DNA of 64,000 nucleotides from VRUE01 sp963715455 (GTDB lineage: Bacteria > Actinomycetota > Thermoleophilia > Solirubrobacterales > 70-9), in contig OY970245.1 in the NCBI GenBank assembly GCA_963715455.1, positions 1,054,001 through 1,118,000 on the forward strand. The letters run 5' to 3'. Shown in pieces: positions 8,448 through 16,027 of this stretch. Position numbers and translations under genes: made by a program. Each line of letters begins with the position of its first letter. Positions within the stretch are counted from its first letter, which is position 1. The notes under the pieces were generated by a model that saw nothing but the letters and a program-made list of their open reading frames with translations, was not told where the DNA came from and searched no databases.

Positions 8448-9722
8448 TCAGCCAATTCCGAGGCGTTTTGCCCGCTCTGCCGCGTGGGCGACAATTTCGC
8501 CGAGACCCTCGACCTCGCCTCCGCGCATCAGCACCCGGCCGGCGACCACCGTCGTGTCGACCACCGAGCCGTTCGCCGCATAAACCAGATCGGAGTACAG
8601 ATCGCCAAGCCCCAGCTCTGGCGACCCGACCCGCAGTAGTAGGAAGTCCGCCGGTCCCCCAACCCGGGGTGCATCAAATATTCCCCCTGCTGGGGGGTTT
8701 ATTTGATGCAGGCGCGGGGCGGCGCTGCCCGTGGCAATCCGCCACGCCTCGGCGGCGGGCAGCACGGTCGGGTCGCCGGCGGCGTGGCGTTGAGCGAGGG
8801 CGAAGACCTTGAGGTCGGCAAGCAGGTCGAGCGAGTCGTTGGAGCCCGGTCCGTCAGTGCCTAGACCGACGGCAACCCCGGCGCTCCGGGCGGCCGGATA
8901 GGGCAATACCCCACCGACCGCGAGCTTCATGTTGGCCACTGGGTTGGCGACCACGGTGCAGCCGCGCTCGGCAATCAGCTCGAGCTCCGCCTGGTCGAGC
9001 CAGACGCCGTGGGCGAGGACCGTGCGCTCGCCCAGCATTCCCACGCGGTCGAGGTAGGCGGCGGGGCGCAAGCCGTGCTGCGCGAGGCAGTCGCTTACCT
9101 CCTGCTCGGTCTCTGAGAGATGGATGTGGATCGCCACGTCACGCTCGGCCGCCAGCTCCGCCGTCCAGCGCAAGAGCTCTTCGCTGACCGTGTAAATCGC
9201 GTGCGGGGCGAGCGCGGCGTCGACCAGCGGGCCGCTCTCGGCCAGTTCGTCGAGGTTCTGCCGGGCGGCATCCTGCATCGCCGCCGTGCCGCCGTCGACA
9301 TCGAAGAGCGGGCCGCCGATCGTCGCCCGTATGCCGGCGTCCTCAACCGCGCGTGACGTCGCCGCCGGCTGCCAGTACATGTCCCAGAAGCAGGTCGTGC
9401 CACTGCGGATCATCTCGGCGCAGGCGAGGCGCGCTCCCCAGTAGACGTCCTCGGCATCGAGCTTGGCCTCGATCGGCCAGACCACCTCGCGCAGCCAGCG
9501 CATCAGCGGCAGGTCGCCGCCGAAGCCACGGAAGAGGGTCATCGCCGCATGGGTGTGGCCGTTGACGAGCGGTGGAACTAGCGGCGCACCGTCCGCCTCG
9601 ATCGTTTCGTCACCCGGCTCGGGTGCGACCTCAGGGCTGAGCGCCGCGATCCGCCCCTCGACGCAGCGCAGCCCGACCGTTTCGCCGTCGAGCACTGCAT
9701 CGGTGACCGTCAGTGGCTTCAC
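8448..9722 (-). CDS. mtaD: 5'-methylthioadenosine/S-adenosylhomocysteine deaminase
   Basis: A 424-residue amidohydrolase of the MtaD/TrzN group. It deaminates MTA and SAH to the inosine forms. Metal ligands are visible: NGHTHA (His56, His58), HIHLSETEQE near 198-207, LAHGVWLD, and the aspartate in GTDGPGSNDSLDLL. Its start overlaps the stop of the phosphorylase gene by four bases (ATGA), so the two act as a salvage pair. Residues about 338-351 (HQINPPAGGIFDAP) are encoded by an AT-rich palindrome that looks inserted between the conserved helix and the C-terminal GGPADF strand. Confidence 0.88.
   Translation of the reverse strand: MKPLTVTDAVLDGETVGLRCVEGRIAALSPEVAPEPGDETIEADGAPLVPPLVNGHTHAAMTLFRGFGGDLPLMRWLREVVWPIEAKLDAEDVYWGARLACAEMIRSGTTCFWDMYWQPAATSRAVEDAGIRATIGGPLFDVDGGTAAMQDAARQNLDELAESGPLVDAALAPHAIYTVSEELLRWTAELAAERDVAIHIHLSETEQEVSDCLAQHGLRPAAYLDRVGMLGERTVLAHGVWLDQAELELIAERGCTVVANPVANMKLAVGGVLPYPAARSAGVAVGLGTDGPGSNDSLDLLADLKVFALAQRHAAGDPTVLPAAEAWRIATGSAAPRLHQINPPAGGIFDAPRVGGPADFLLLRVGSPELGLGDLYSDLVYAANGSVVDTTVVAGRVLMRGGEVEGLGEIVAHAAERAKRLGIG
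8670..8710. repeat. Palindrome inside the mtaD coding region
   Basis: TGCATCAAATA (8670-8680) and its exact complement (8700-8710) flank a 2x2 internal loop and a C5/G5 stem with a short loop. The arms are AT-rich within a GC-rich gene. The arm start TGCATCAA recurs in the intergenic hairpin at 27118-27168. Confidence 0.55.
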
Positions 9723-10393
9723 GGCCCTACGGCACCGAGCTTCGGCAGGACGGCCGCCAGCCCGTCGCGCAGGGCAAGTGCGTTGGCGGCGCGCGCCGCG
9801 TCAAGGTCGACCACGTCGGGCGGTCCGGAGCCGAGCCCGTTGGCGAGGTTGTCGACCGCGCAGACGGCCGCGTAGGCGAGGCCGAGCTCGGCGGCGACGA
9901 TGCACTCGGCGGCGATCGTCATGCCGACCACGTCGGCGTGCGGCGCGATCAGACGGATCTCAGCCGGGGTCTCGAAGCGCGGCCCGAGCGCCTGCCAGTA
10001 GACGCCGCCGTTGCGTAGCTTGGCAGCCGTGGGCCAGGCGGCGAGCACTTCCTCGCGCCAGGTCGGGTCGAAGCGCGGCGCACTGTGGGCGCGCTCGTCG
10101 GGGAAGATCGAGAGGCCGAGATGCAGGGCGATGAAGTCGTCGGGGCAGAGGAAGCTGCCGACAGGAAGCTCGGGCTTGAGCGAGCCGACCGAGGCGATCG
10201 CCAGCACCCGGTCGCAGCCCTGCTCGACCAGCGGCCGAAGGTTGGCCTCGTGGTCGATCTCATGGGGCAGGACGTAGGGACCGGAGCCATGGCGCTGGAC
10301 GATCGCCGCGCCGTGCTCGGCCGCGGCGGCTGCAACGGCCTCGCCCCCCGGGCCGAGCGCGCTGCTACCGAGCATCACCGCCAGCCGTCCCAC
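9719..10393 (-). CDS. MTA/MTI-phosphorylase-family purine nucleoside phosphorylase
   Basis: A 224-residue member of the PNP/MTAP family. The conserved pattern GPRFETPAEIRLI (about residues 139-151) followed by VVGMTIAAE (substrate-binding methionine and glutamate region) and VDNLANG is clear. It phosphorolyses a purine nucleoside, most plausibly methylthioinosine made by the adjacent deaminase, giving hypoxanthine and methylthioribose-1-phosphate. The start is GTG. It is shorter than typical MTAP (about 260 residues), with a reduced N-terminus. Exact substrate is inferred from the coupling with mtaD. Confidence 0.85.
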   Translation of the reverse strand: MGRLAVMLGSSALGPGGEAVAAAAAEHGAAIVQRHGSGPYVLPHEIDHEANLRPLVEQGCDRVLAIASVGSLKPELPVGSFLCPDDFIALHLGLSIFPDERAHSAPRFDPTWREEVLAAWPTAAKLRNGGVYWQALGPRFETPAEIRLIAPHADVVGMTIAAECIVAAELGLAYAAVCAVDNLANGLGSGPPDVVDLDAARAANALALRDGLAAVLPKLGAVGP

Positions 10394-10402
10394 ATACCGA
10401 TC

Positions 10403-10523
10403 CTATGCCCGGCGAGCGAGGAAAGCAGCCGCGGCGTCGTCGTGGTCGACGATCGGCAGCGGCCAGGGCTGGGTTGTCGCGAATCCGCAGATCGCGGTTG
10501 AAGAGGACGATGGCGGTGCTCAC
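10403..10523 (-). pseudogene. Photolyase remnant with internal deletion
   Basis: From a GTG at 10523 the minus strand encodes STAIVLFNRDLRIRDNPAL, the N-terminus of a DNA photolyase/cryptochrome. About 20 codons on, the next frame reads QPWPLPIVDHDDAAAAFLARRA and stops at 10403, which matches the C-terminal end of the same family (PxPIVDH followed by an alanine-rich helix). The roughly 400 residues between, including the FAD domain, are missing and the junction is out of frame. This is the footprint of a large deletion. It lies between the phosphorylase gene and the DUF6328-like gene. Confidence 0.75.
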
Positions 10524-10543
10524 GTCGCCTATATGGTGAAGGC

Positions 10544-11053
10544 GTGACCGATCGGCCATCGGGACGCGAGGAGAGCGAGGGGGAACGCCTCGATCGCAAC
10601 CTCAGCGAGCTGCTCCAGGAGCTGCGCGTGGCACTGCCCGGCGTGCAGGTGCTGTTCGCCTTCCTGCTGGCCGTCCCCTTTCAACAGAACTTCACCAAGA
10701 TCACCCCCTTTCAGGAGCGCGTCTACTTCGCCACGCTGCTGCTCACCGCTGCCTCCGCCGTGCTGCTGATCGCTCCCTCTTCGTTTCATCGCATGACCTT
10801 CCGCCTGCAGCAGAAGGACAACCTGATCTTCATCGCCAACCGTCTGGTGATCGCCGGCCTCGGGCTGCTGGCGCTGGCGATGACCGGGGCGATCATGCTG
10901 ATCACCGACGTGCTCTTCGGGGCGACAGCGACGGTTGTGACCAGCGGCCTGACCCTGCTCGCCTTCGCCGCCTTCTGGTACCTGCTGCCGCTGCGTTACC
11001 GCTTCAGTCTGAAGCGGAGCGAACAGCGCGAAAGCGATCGCCCCAGAGATTGA
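10544..11053 (+). CDS. DUF6328-like four-helix membrane protein
   Basis: A 169-residue protein with a charged N-terminus (residues 1-30, NLSELLQELRVALPGVQV at 19-36) and four hydrophobic segments near 35-52, 64-82, 102-122 and 128-147. The pattern QNFTKITPFQERVYFATLLLTA is typical of DUF6328 proteins of actinobacteria, which have no established function. The start is GTG. The last 50 bases overlap the convergent HD-hydrolase gene. Confidence 0.75.
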   Translation: MTDRPSGREESEGERLDRNLSELLQELRVALPGVQVLFAFLLAVPFQQNFTKITPFQERVYFATLLLTAASAVLLIAPSSFHRMTFRLQQKDNLIFIANRLVIAGLGLLALAMTGAIMLITDVLFGATATVVTSGLTLLAFAAFWYLLPLRYRFSLKRSEQRESDRPRD

Positions 11054-11618
11054 CCATCTCGTCGGCGAACTCGTCGGTGAGCCGCAGTCCGGGTGCCTCA
11101 TTGAAGAGCATTTCCAGGTCCTCCTCCCAGACGTAGACCTTGAGGTCCAGTGCTACCGCCAGTTCCTCAGAGACCCGCTCGCCGATTAGCGCGTAGGCCT
11201 CGCGCAGCATCGCCACGTTGGTGCGTTTGTCGGCGGCGAAGATCGCCAGCGCCGCCGGATCAGCCTCGGCGATGCGGTCGCGGTGCTCGGCCTTGCGCTC
11301 CTCATAGGAGGTGATCGTCTCGTCTTCGGTCAGCGCCTCGACTAGGTCACCGACCACATCGCCGAACTGACTGCGTACGTCGGCGACTTTGAGCTCGCTC
11401 TTCTCGACCACGTCGTGGAGCAGGGCGGCGGCGAGCACCTGCTCGTTGAAGCCGTGTTTGAGTAGGAGCTCGGCAACCGCTAGCGGGTGGTCGATGAAGG
11501 GGCGCCCGTCACTGCCACGCCGCAACTGGCCCGCGTGGGCTCGCCGCGCCGTTTCCAGCGCGTCCCTAAGCAGGTCAGACCTCTCGATGGCCGCATCGAT
11601 GCCAGGGGTGGCCGACAT
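11004..11618 (-). CDS. HD-domain hydrolase, (p)ppGpp hydrolase-like
   Basis: A 204-residue protein with the HD_4 fold found in the hydrolase half of RelA/SpoT and in small alarmone hydrolases. Visible elements are RRAHAGQLRR...FIDHPLAVAELL (residues about 25-52) and LLHDVVEKS (HD pair near 67-68). A later aspartate-containing helix (IFAADKRTNVAML) corresponds to the conserved D in KxxDxxxN. The synthetase and TGS/ACT domains are absent. Hydrolysis of (p)ppGpp is a family-level inference. It is convergent with and overlaps the DUF6328-like gene. Confidence 0.8.
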   Translation of the reverse strand: MSATPGIDAAIERSDLLRDALETARRAHAGQLRRGSDGRPFIDHPLAVAELLLKHGFNEQVLAAALLHDVVEKSELKVADVRSQFGDVVGDLVEALTEDETITSYEERKAEHRDRIAEADPAALAIFAADKRTNVAMLREAYALIGERVSEELAVALDLKVYVWEEDLEMLFNEAPGLRLTDEFADEMVNLWGDRFRAVRSASD

Positions 11619-11679
11619 CCCGACTGCCAGCGTAGCGGGCTTTGGTACGCCAGTGAACCGCGGTGTTTAACTCAAGTGT

Positions 11680-12561
11680 CTAGCTCGCGGCAACCGCGTT
11701 GGACGTTTTGGCAGCGAGGTCGTACTCGGCCCGCTCCCTGGCGAGCTCGATTTTGCCGCTGGTCCCGCCCAGTTCCACCCAACGCTGGTCGGCTTCCGCA
11801 GCGAGCTGATCGAGCCGCTCGTCTGAATGCATCGGGTCGTGGTGGAAGAGCACGGTGCGCTGGGCGTTGGCACGCCGCGCGAAGGAAACCGCATGGGAAA
11901 GCGAGGAATGTCCCCAGCCGATGTGGTCGGGGTACTCGGCGTCCGAGTACTGCCCGTCGTGGATCAGCATCGACGCCCCACGGGCCAGCCCGAGGCCGGA
12001 GATCCAGTCCTCGGAAAGCGCGTCAAGGTCGGCGCCGAGCGCCGGCTCATGGTCGGGGATGTAGGCGAGCGAAGCGTCGCCGTCATCGATCCGGTAGCCG
12101 AGCGTCGGTCCACGGTGGGCAACGGAGGCGGCGCGGATGCGCGCCGGGCCGATCTCCCACTCGCTCTGTGGGCAGTGGCGGAAGGAGACGTCGCAGGGCA
12201 GCTCACGCACCTCTACCGGCGAGAGCGGCGCCGAGATGTAGCGGGCGATGCGGTCACGCAGCGAGGCCTCTGGTGAGGCCGGGCCCCAGATGACAATCTC
12301 CGTTTGTGGGCGGAAGGCGGGGGCAAAGAAGACGAGACCCTGGATGTGGTCGAGGTGCAGGTGGGTCAGCAGGATGTGGAGCCGGGCGGGCTCGGCGGCC
12401 AGCGCCAGGCCGAGGCTACGGATGCCGGTGCCGGCGTCGAGGGCGAGCATCGAGCCGTCCGAGAGGGTGACGCCGACGCAAGAGGTGTTGCCGCCGTAGC
12501 GGATCGTCTCCGGCCCTGGGGAGGGAATCGAGCCGCGCGTGCCCCAGAGCTTGATCTGCAT
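11680..12561 (-). CDS. MBL-fold metallo-hydrolase
   Basis: A 293-residue metallo-beta-lactamase-fold protein. The N-terminus KLWGTRGSIPSPG is typical of the cyclic-phosphodiesterase/RNase Z-like branch. HLHLDHIQG (about residues 86-94) is the metal-binding motif, with further ligands in IPDHEP and the C-terminal FHHDP. It lies one base downstream of the PAS-domain gene and the two probably form one transcript, so the hydrolase may work in a signalling context. The substrate is unknown. Confidence 0.85.
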   Translation of the reverse strand: MQIKLWGTRGSIPSPGPETIRYGGNTSCVGVTLSDGSMLALDAGTGIRSLGLALAAEPARLHILLTHLHLDHIQGLVFFAPAFRPQTEIVIWGPASPEASLRDRIARYISAPLSPVEVRELPCDVSFRHCPQSEWEIGPARIRAASVAHRGPTLGYRIDDGDASLAYIPDHEPALGADLDALSEDWISGLGLARGASMLIHDGQYSDAEYPDHIGWGHSSLSHAVSFARRANAQRTVLFHHDPMHSDERLDQLAAEADQRWVELGGTSGKIELARERAEYDLAAKTSNAVAAS

Positions 12562-12562
12562 C

Positions 12563-12982
12563 TCAGTGTCCTACCCCGTTGGAGGACCCGGCAGGCCAAA
12601 AGACGGCGATTGCTCCCTGCGAGCCGTGCGCGGTGAGGATCGGGAAGGCCGATACCTCGACCTGATGGCGGGCGCCGTCGGCGGAGCTGATCTCGAAATC
12701 GGCGTGTGCGGGGCGACCGTTGCGAACCGCGACGACCAGCGGCAGCTCGTCGTAGGGAATCGGCTCGCCACTCTCGTCGAAGGGGCCGAAGAGCGCGCCC
12801 CACTCCTCCACTCCGACCGTCCCCAGCTCCTCAAAGCGCTTGCCAAGCAGCATTCCGGCGGCCTCGTTGTAGAAAACGAGGACGCCGCCCTCGTCGACCA
12901 AGAAGGCCGGCGTCGAGAGCGCAGACATCAGGTTACGAGCCAGGATTAGCTCGAGCGGCTTCTGCGTCGTCACAGATGACAC
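12563..12982 (-). CDS. Stand-alone PAS-domain protein
   Basis: A 139-residue protein that consists almost entirely of one PAS domain. Residues 19-46 (LMSALSTPAFLVDEGGVLVFYNEAAGML) and the C-terminal beta-sheet (RHQVEVSAFPILTAHGSQGAIAVF) give the fold. No kinase, cyclase or GGDEF domain follows, so it should act as a small sensor module through partners. It is immediately upstream of the MBL hydrolase gene. Confidence 0.8.
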   Translation of the reverse strand: MSSVTTQKPLELILARNLMSALSTPAFLVDEGGVLVFYNEAAGMLLGKRFEELGTVGVEEWGALFGPFDESGEPIPYDELPLVVAVRNGRPAHADFEISSADGARHQVEVSAFPILTAHGSQGAIAVFWPAGSSNGVGH

Positions 12983-13209
12983 TTTAGATAGTCAGGATTG
13001 GCACAGCCAAAAGGGCTCGGAAAATCGCTACTTGCAGAAGCGAGGCGATACCTTCGACCCCGGCGGTCGTTGACTACGTGAGTTTGATCACTTTGATGCG
13101 CTGCAGTGGATCGGGGTCGGCGATCGAATACGGTGCCGCTCCGATGCTGGCCGCCGCCCAATCCGGTAGCGATGCGCCTCCCGGTCCGCCGCCTGGCGAG
13201 CCGAGCCCG

Positions 13210-13815
13210 ATGTACCGGGCGGCGATGGCTGTCTGCCGCCCGGCGGCGATCTGGGGTCGCCTTCAAGTCGAGGGGCTCGATGTCCTGCCGGAGAGCGGAC
13301 CCGTGCTCGTGGTTGGCAACCACGACAGCCACTGGGACCCGGTCACGGTCGGCGTGGCGGCGATTCGCCGTCGTCAGATCAAGGCGCTGGCCAAATCGGA
13401 TCTCTGGAAGGTGCGTGGTCTGTCCCCAGTCCTCAACGGGATGGGTCAGATCCCAATCGTGCGGGGGGCGGGCGATGCCACAGCGTTGGCGCGAGCGATC
13501 GAGGAGCTGCGCGACGGCGCCTGCATCGGCGTCTTCCCGGAAGGAACCCGCTCGCGCGGCAAGGTGCTGCGGGCGCGTAGCGGCGTCGGCCGTCTGGCGC
13601 TTGAGGTGCCCGAGACGAAGCTCGTCTGCGTGGCAATTGAAGGAACCACCGGCTACACGCGCTTCCCGCGCCGGCCTCGGGTCCGCACGCGTTTCTTTGA
13701 GCCCGCCGGCGGGCAGGCTCGGCCCGACGAGCAGCCGGGAGAGCTGGCGGCCCGGCTGCTGGCCGAGATCCGCGAGCTCGTCCCGCCAGCAGGGCCTGGC
13801 CGAGAACGACCCTAG
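13210..13815 (+). CDS. 1-acyl-sn-glycerol-3-phosphate acyltransferase (PlsC family)
   Basis: A PlsC-type acyltransferase that makes phosphatidic acid for phospholipid synthesis. Block I is NHDSHWD (HX4D catalytic pair), and block III is FPEGTRSRG, with substrate residues between. I place the start at the ATG at 13210, which gives 201 residues and a standard N-terminus (MYRAAMAVCRP). The frame is open back to a GTG at 13078, but that 44-residue prefix is glycine/proline-rich, not conserved in the family and lacks a good ribosome site. No acyl-carrier or head-group gene is adjacent. Confidence 0.82.
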   Translation: MYRAAMAVCRPAAIWGRLQVEGLDVLPESGPVLVVGNHDSHWDPVTVGVAAIRRRQIKALAKSDLWKVRGLSPVLNGMGQIPIVRGAGDATALARAIEELRDGACIGVFPEGTRSRGKVLRARSGVGRLALEVPETKLVCVAIEGTTGYTRFPRRPRVRTRFFEPAGGQARPDEQPGELAARLLAEIRELVPPAGPGRERP

Positions 13816-13827
13816 CTAGACGCTTGT

Positions 13828-13974
13828 CTACTCGAGTTTGCCGATCTTGAAGATCTTGGTGCCGCAGTCGGGGCAGACACCCTGGATTGCCGGGCGACCG
13901 TTTTTCATCGTCACCTGCTTGGCTTCTTTGATCTCGACCTTCTTGCGCTCCTTGACGCAGTAACCCTCTGGCAT
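13828..13974 (-). CDS. DUF5679 small zinc-ribbon-like protein
   Basis: A 48-residue protein with a strong AGGAGG site 8 bases before its ATG. The sequence pattern (KKVEIKEAKQVTMKNGRPA, then GVCPDCGTKIFKIGK) matches the DUF5679 zinc ribbons common in actinobacteria and chloroflexi. The C-terminal knuckle CPDC is intact, but the N-terminal half reads YCVKERKK where I recall relatives having CVKCK, so one predicted metal ligand is replaced by glutamate. Function is not established. Confidence 0.8.
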   Translation of the reverse strand: MPEGYCVKERKKVEIKEAKQVTMKNGRPAIQGVCPDCGTKIFKIGKLE

Positions 13975-14076
13975 CAGGGGGCCTCCTTTCACTGCCGGGA
14001 CGGCAGAGCTCGCGGTGCTCGCGAGGTCGAATTGCGGCGAATGTAACGCAGCGAGGGGACGACCGGACCGGATTTT

Positions 14077-14090
14077 GTGCCAATTGACAC
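14077..14090. promoter_or_regulatory. Copy of the marR-region palindrome
   Basis: GTGCCAATTGACAC matches the marR-region sequence ATGTCAATTGACAC (2877-2890) in 12 of 14 positions. It lies upstream of the DUF5679 gene and just past the end of the coiled-coil gene. It may be a second binding site for the same regulator. Confidence 0.35.
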
Positions 14091-14097
14091 GAAATCC

Positions 14098-14571
14098 CTA
14101 TTTGCTGGCGCCCGCTTCCTTTTCCGCTTTCTCGACCAGGGCTTCGAGCTGCGCCTGGGTTTTCGGCACCGACGGGCTACCGCCAGAGCTTGAGCTGCCC
14201 CCTGTTCCATTGCTGCCCGTGCCGCCCGTCCCGTCGGGTGGCTCGGGTGTGGTTGGGCCCGTGTCGGGGGCTTTCCCAGTAGTGCCGCCTTCTTCCTTCA
14301 GTTCGGCGATTTCTGCCTGCAGCGCTTCGATCTGGGCTTCCAACCCGGCGACGCTGCCGCCTTCAGGGGCACCAGCTCCCCCGGCTAGTTCGTCGCGCAC
14401 GTTTTGTAGGTCACTCTCGCTGACGGCGCTGTTCTGCGCATCGATCGCCAGGTAAAGCGCTGCACCCGCTCCACCGATCGCGATCGCGACGAGCACGAGG
14501 AAGACGCGCGTGCGCTTGGCGAGCTTTTGCTCCACCAGTCCTATCCATGCCCGCAGCCCGTCCAGCGACAT
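14098..14571 (-). CDS. Membrane-anchored coiled-coil protein, unknown
   Basis: A 157-residue protein I do not recognise. A short cytoplasmic N-terminus with basic residues (KLAKRTR) precedes one transmembrane helix at about 22-42. A coiled coil follows around residues 76-95 (LEAQIEALQAEIAELKEE), then a glycine/serine/threonine/proline-rich linker (96-135) and a short charged helix at the end. The layout suggests an extracytoplasmic stalk, perhaps a structural or envelope-associated factor. The next plus-strand gene, a thiolase, is divergent. Confidence 0.65.
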   Translation of the reverse strand: MSLDGLRAWIGLVEQKLAKRTRVFLVLVAIAIGGAGAALYLAIDAQNSAVSESDLQNVRDELAGGAGAPEGGSVAGLEAQIEALQAEIAELKEEGGTTGKAPDTGPTTPEPPDGTGGTGSNGTGGSSSSGGSPSVPKTQAQLEALVEKAEKEAGASK

Positions 14572-14675
14572 TCGTTCCCTAACTTAGAGCCTGAACCGGA
14601 AATCTGCGCCAGGCCCCCGATCCACTACCCTGCGGCGCGCACTTTCCGACCCCCGCTCTGAAGGAGATAACCCGC

Positions 14676-15836
14676 ATGCCCGAGGCAGTCATCGTCGACA
14701 CCATCCGCACGCCGATCGGCCGTGCCTTCAAGGGCTCGCTGGCCCAGCTGCGCCCGGAGGAGATGGGCGCCTTCGTGGTCGACCAGCTGCTCGAGCGCAA
14801 CCCCGGCGTCGATCCCGCCCTGGTCGAGGACGTCTTCTGCGGCGTCGGCATGCCGCAGGGCCTCGAGGCCTTCAACATCGGTCGCATCATCTCGCTGCTC
14901 TCCGAGAAGCTGCCGCAGGAGGTCAACGGGGTCACGGTCTCGCGCTACTGCTCTTCCAGCCTCGACGCGATCCGCCACGCCGGCAACGCGATCAAGGCGG
15001 GAGAGGGCGACGTCTACATCGCCGCCGGGGTCGAGTGGGTGAGTCGCTTCAACGAGCGCACCGAGCCGGCCGGCGCCGATGACCGCAACCCGAACCTGAT
15101 CGGCGAGAACGGCCAGCCCAACGCCTACATCGACATGGGCCTGACCGCGGTCAACGTCGCCGAACGCTACGAGGTGAGCCGCGCCGACATGGACAAGTTC
15201 GCGCAGCGCTCGCAGGAACTGGCGGTCCAGTCCCAGGAGGACGGCTTCTTCGACCGGGAAATCGTCCCGGTGACCTTGCCCGACGGCACCGTGGTCGCCA
15301 AGGACGACGGTCCGCGCGCTTCCTCCACCCTGGAGAAGCTTTCCCAGCTGCCCGAGGCCTTCGGCGGCGGTGGGGTTACCGCCGGCAACTCCTGCCCGCT
15401 CAACGACGGCGCCGCCGCGGTGCTGCTGATGAGCGACAGCAGGGCCAAGGAGCTCGGCCTGACGCCCCGCGCCCGCATCGTCACCGCCGCCACCTACGGC
15501 AACGAGCCCGAGTACATGGGCGTCGCCCCGATCGGCGCGATCAAGAAGGTGCTCGACCGCGCCGGGATGACGATCGACGACATCGGCACGGTCGAGCTCA
15601 ACGAGGCCTTCGCCGCCCAGGTGATTCCGATCATGGACGAATGCGGCATCGCCGAAGACAAGCTCAACACGCACGGCGGCGCGATCGCCCTCGGCCACCC
15701 CTTCGGCATGACCGGCGCCCGCATCATGGGCACCCTGCTCAACGCGATGGAGACCGACGACCACGCGGTCGGCATCGAGACGATGTGCGTCGCAGGTGGC
15801 CAGGGCAAGGCCATGGTTGTGGAACGCGTGGGCTGA
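14676..15836 (+). CDS. Acetyl-CoA acetyltransferase (thiolase)
   Basis: A 386-residue thiolase that either cleaves 3-ketoacyl-CoA or condenses two acetyl-CoA. The nucleophilic cysteine is in VSRYCSSSLDAI (about residue 90), the histidine in GGAIALGHPFGMTGAR (near 350), and the second cysteine in CVAGGQG near the C-terminus. A good ribosome site (GGAGAT) precedes the ATG. The crotonase, monooxygenase and thioesterase genes downstream also act on acyl-CoA or ketone substrates, which suggests a lipid- or steroid-type catabolic set, but a repeat separates it from them. Confidence 0.93.
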   Translation: MPEAVIVDTIRTPIGRAFKGSLAQLRPEEMGAFVVDQLLERNPGVDPALVEDVFCGVGMPQGLEAFNIGRIISLLSEKLPQEVNGVTVSRYCSSSLDAIRHAGNAIKAGEGDVYIAAGVEWVSRFNERTEPAGADDRNPNLIGENGQPNAYIDMGLTAVNVAERYEVSRADMDKFAQRSQELAVQSQEDGFFDREIVPVTLPDGTVVAKDDGPRASSTLEKLSQLPEAFGGGGVTAGNSCPLNDGAAAVLLMSDSRAKELGLTPRARIVTAATYGNEPEYMGVAPIGAIKKVLDRAGMTIDDIGTVELNEAFAAQVIPIMDECGIAEDKLNTHGGAIALGHPFGMTGARIMGTLLNAMETDDHAVGIETMCVAGGQGKAMVVERVG

Positions 15837-15893
15837 GCCACCGCCTCGAAAATTCCTCGCGCGCGTCTGGCGGCGGCGGACGCTGCGCGGGGC

Positions 15894-15945
15894 GGCGTCC
15901 TCGGTCGGCCGAATAGCGCTGCTATTTGGCCTTCCTGCGTCCTTG
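15894..15945. repeat. Interspersed 52-bp repeat, copy A
   Basis: GGCGTCCTCGGTCG and CCTGCGTCCTTG flank a variable 26-base hairpin (GCCGAATAGC...GCTATTTGGC). Copies B (37258-37308) and C (57021-57071) share both ends but carry a different hairpin. All three follow a stop codon closely. Confidence 0.7.
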
Positions 15946-16027
15946 CCTCGCTTGGTCCGGCGCTCGCCAGCCGCACACGCGGAATCCCCGAGTCGGCGTC
16001 TCCACCTGGTGTCAGTAGGCTCGAAAA

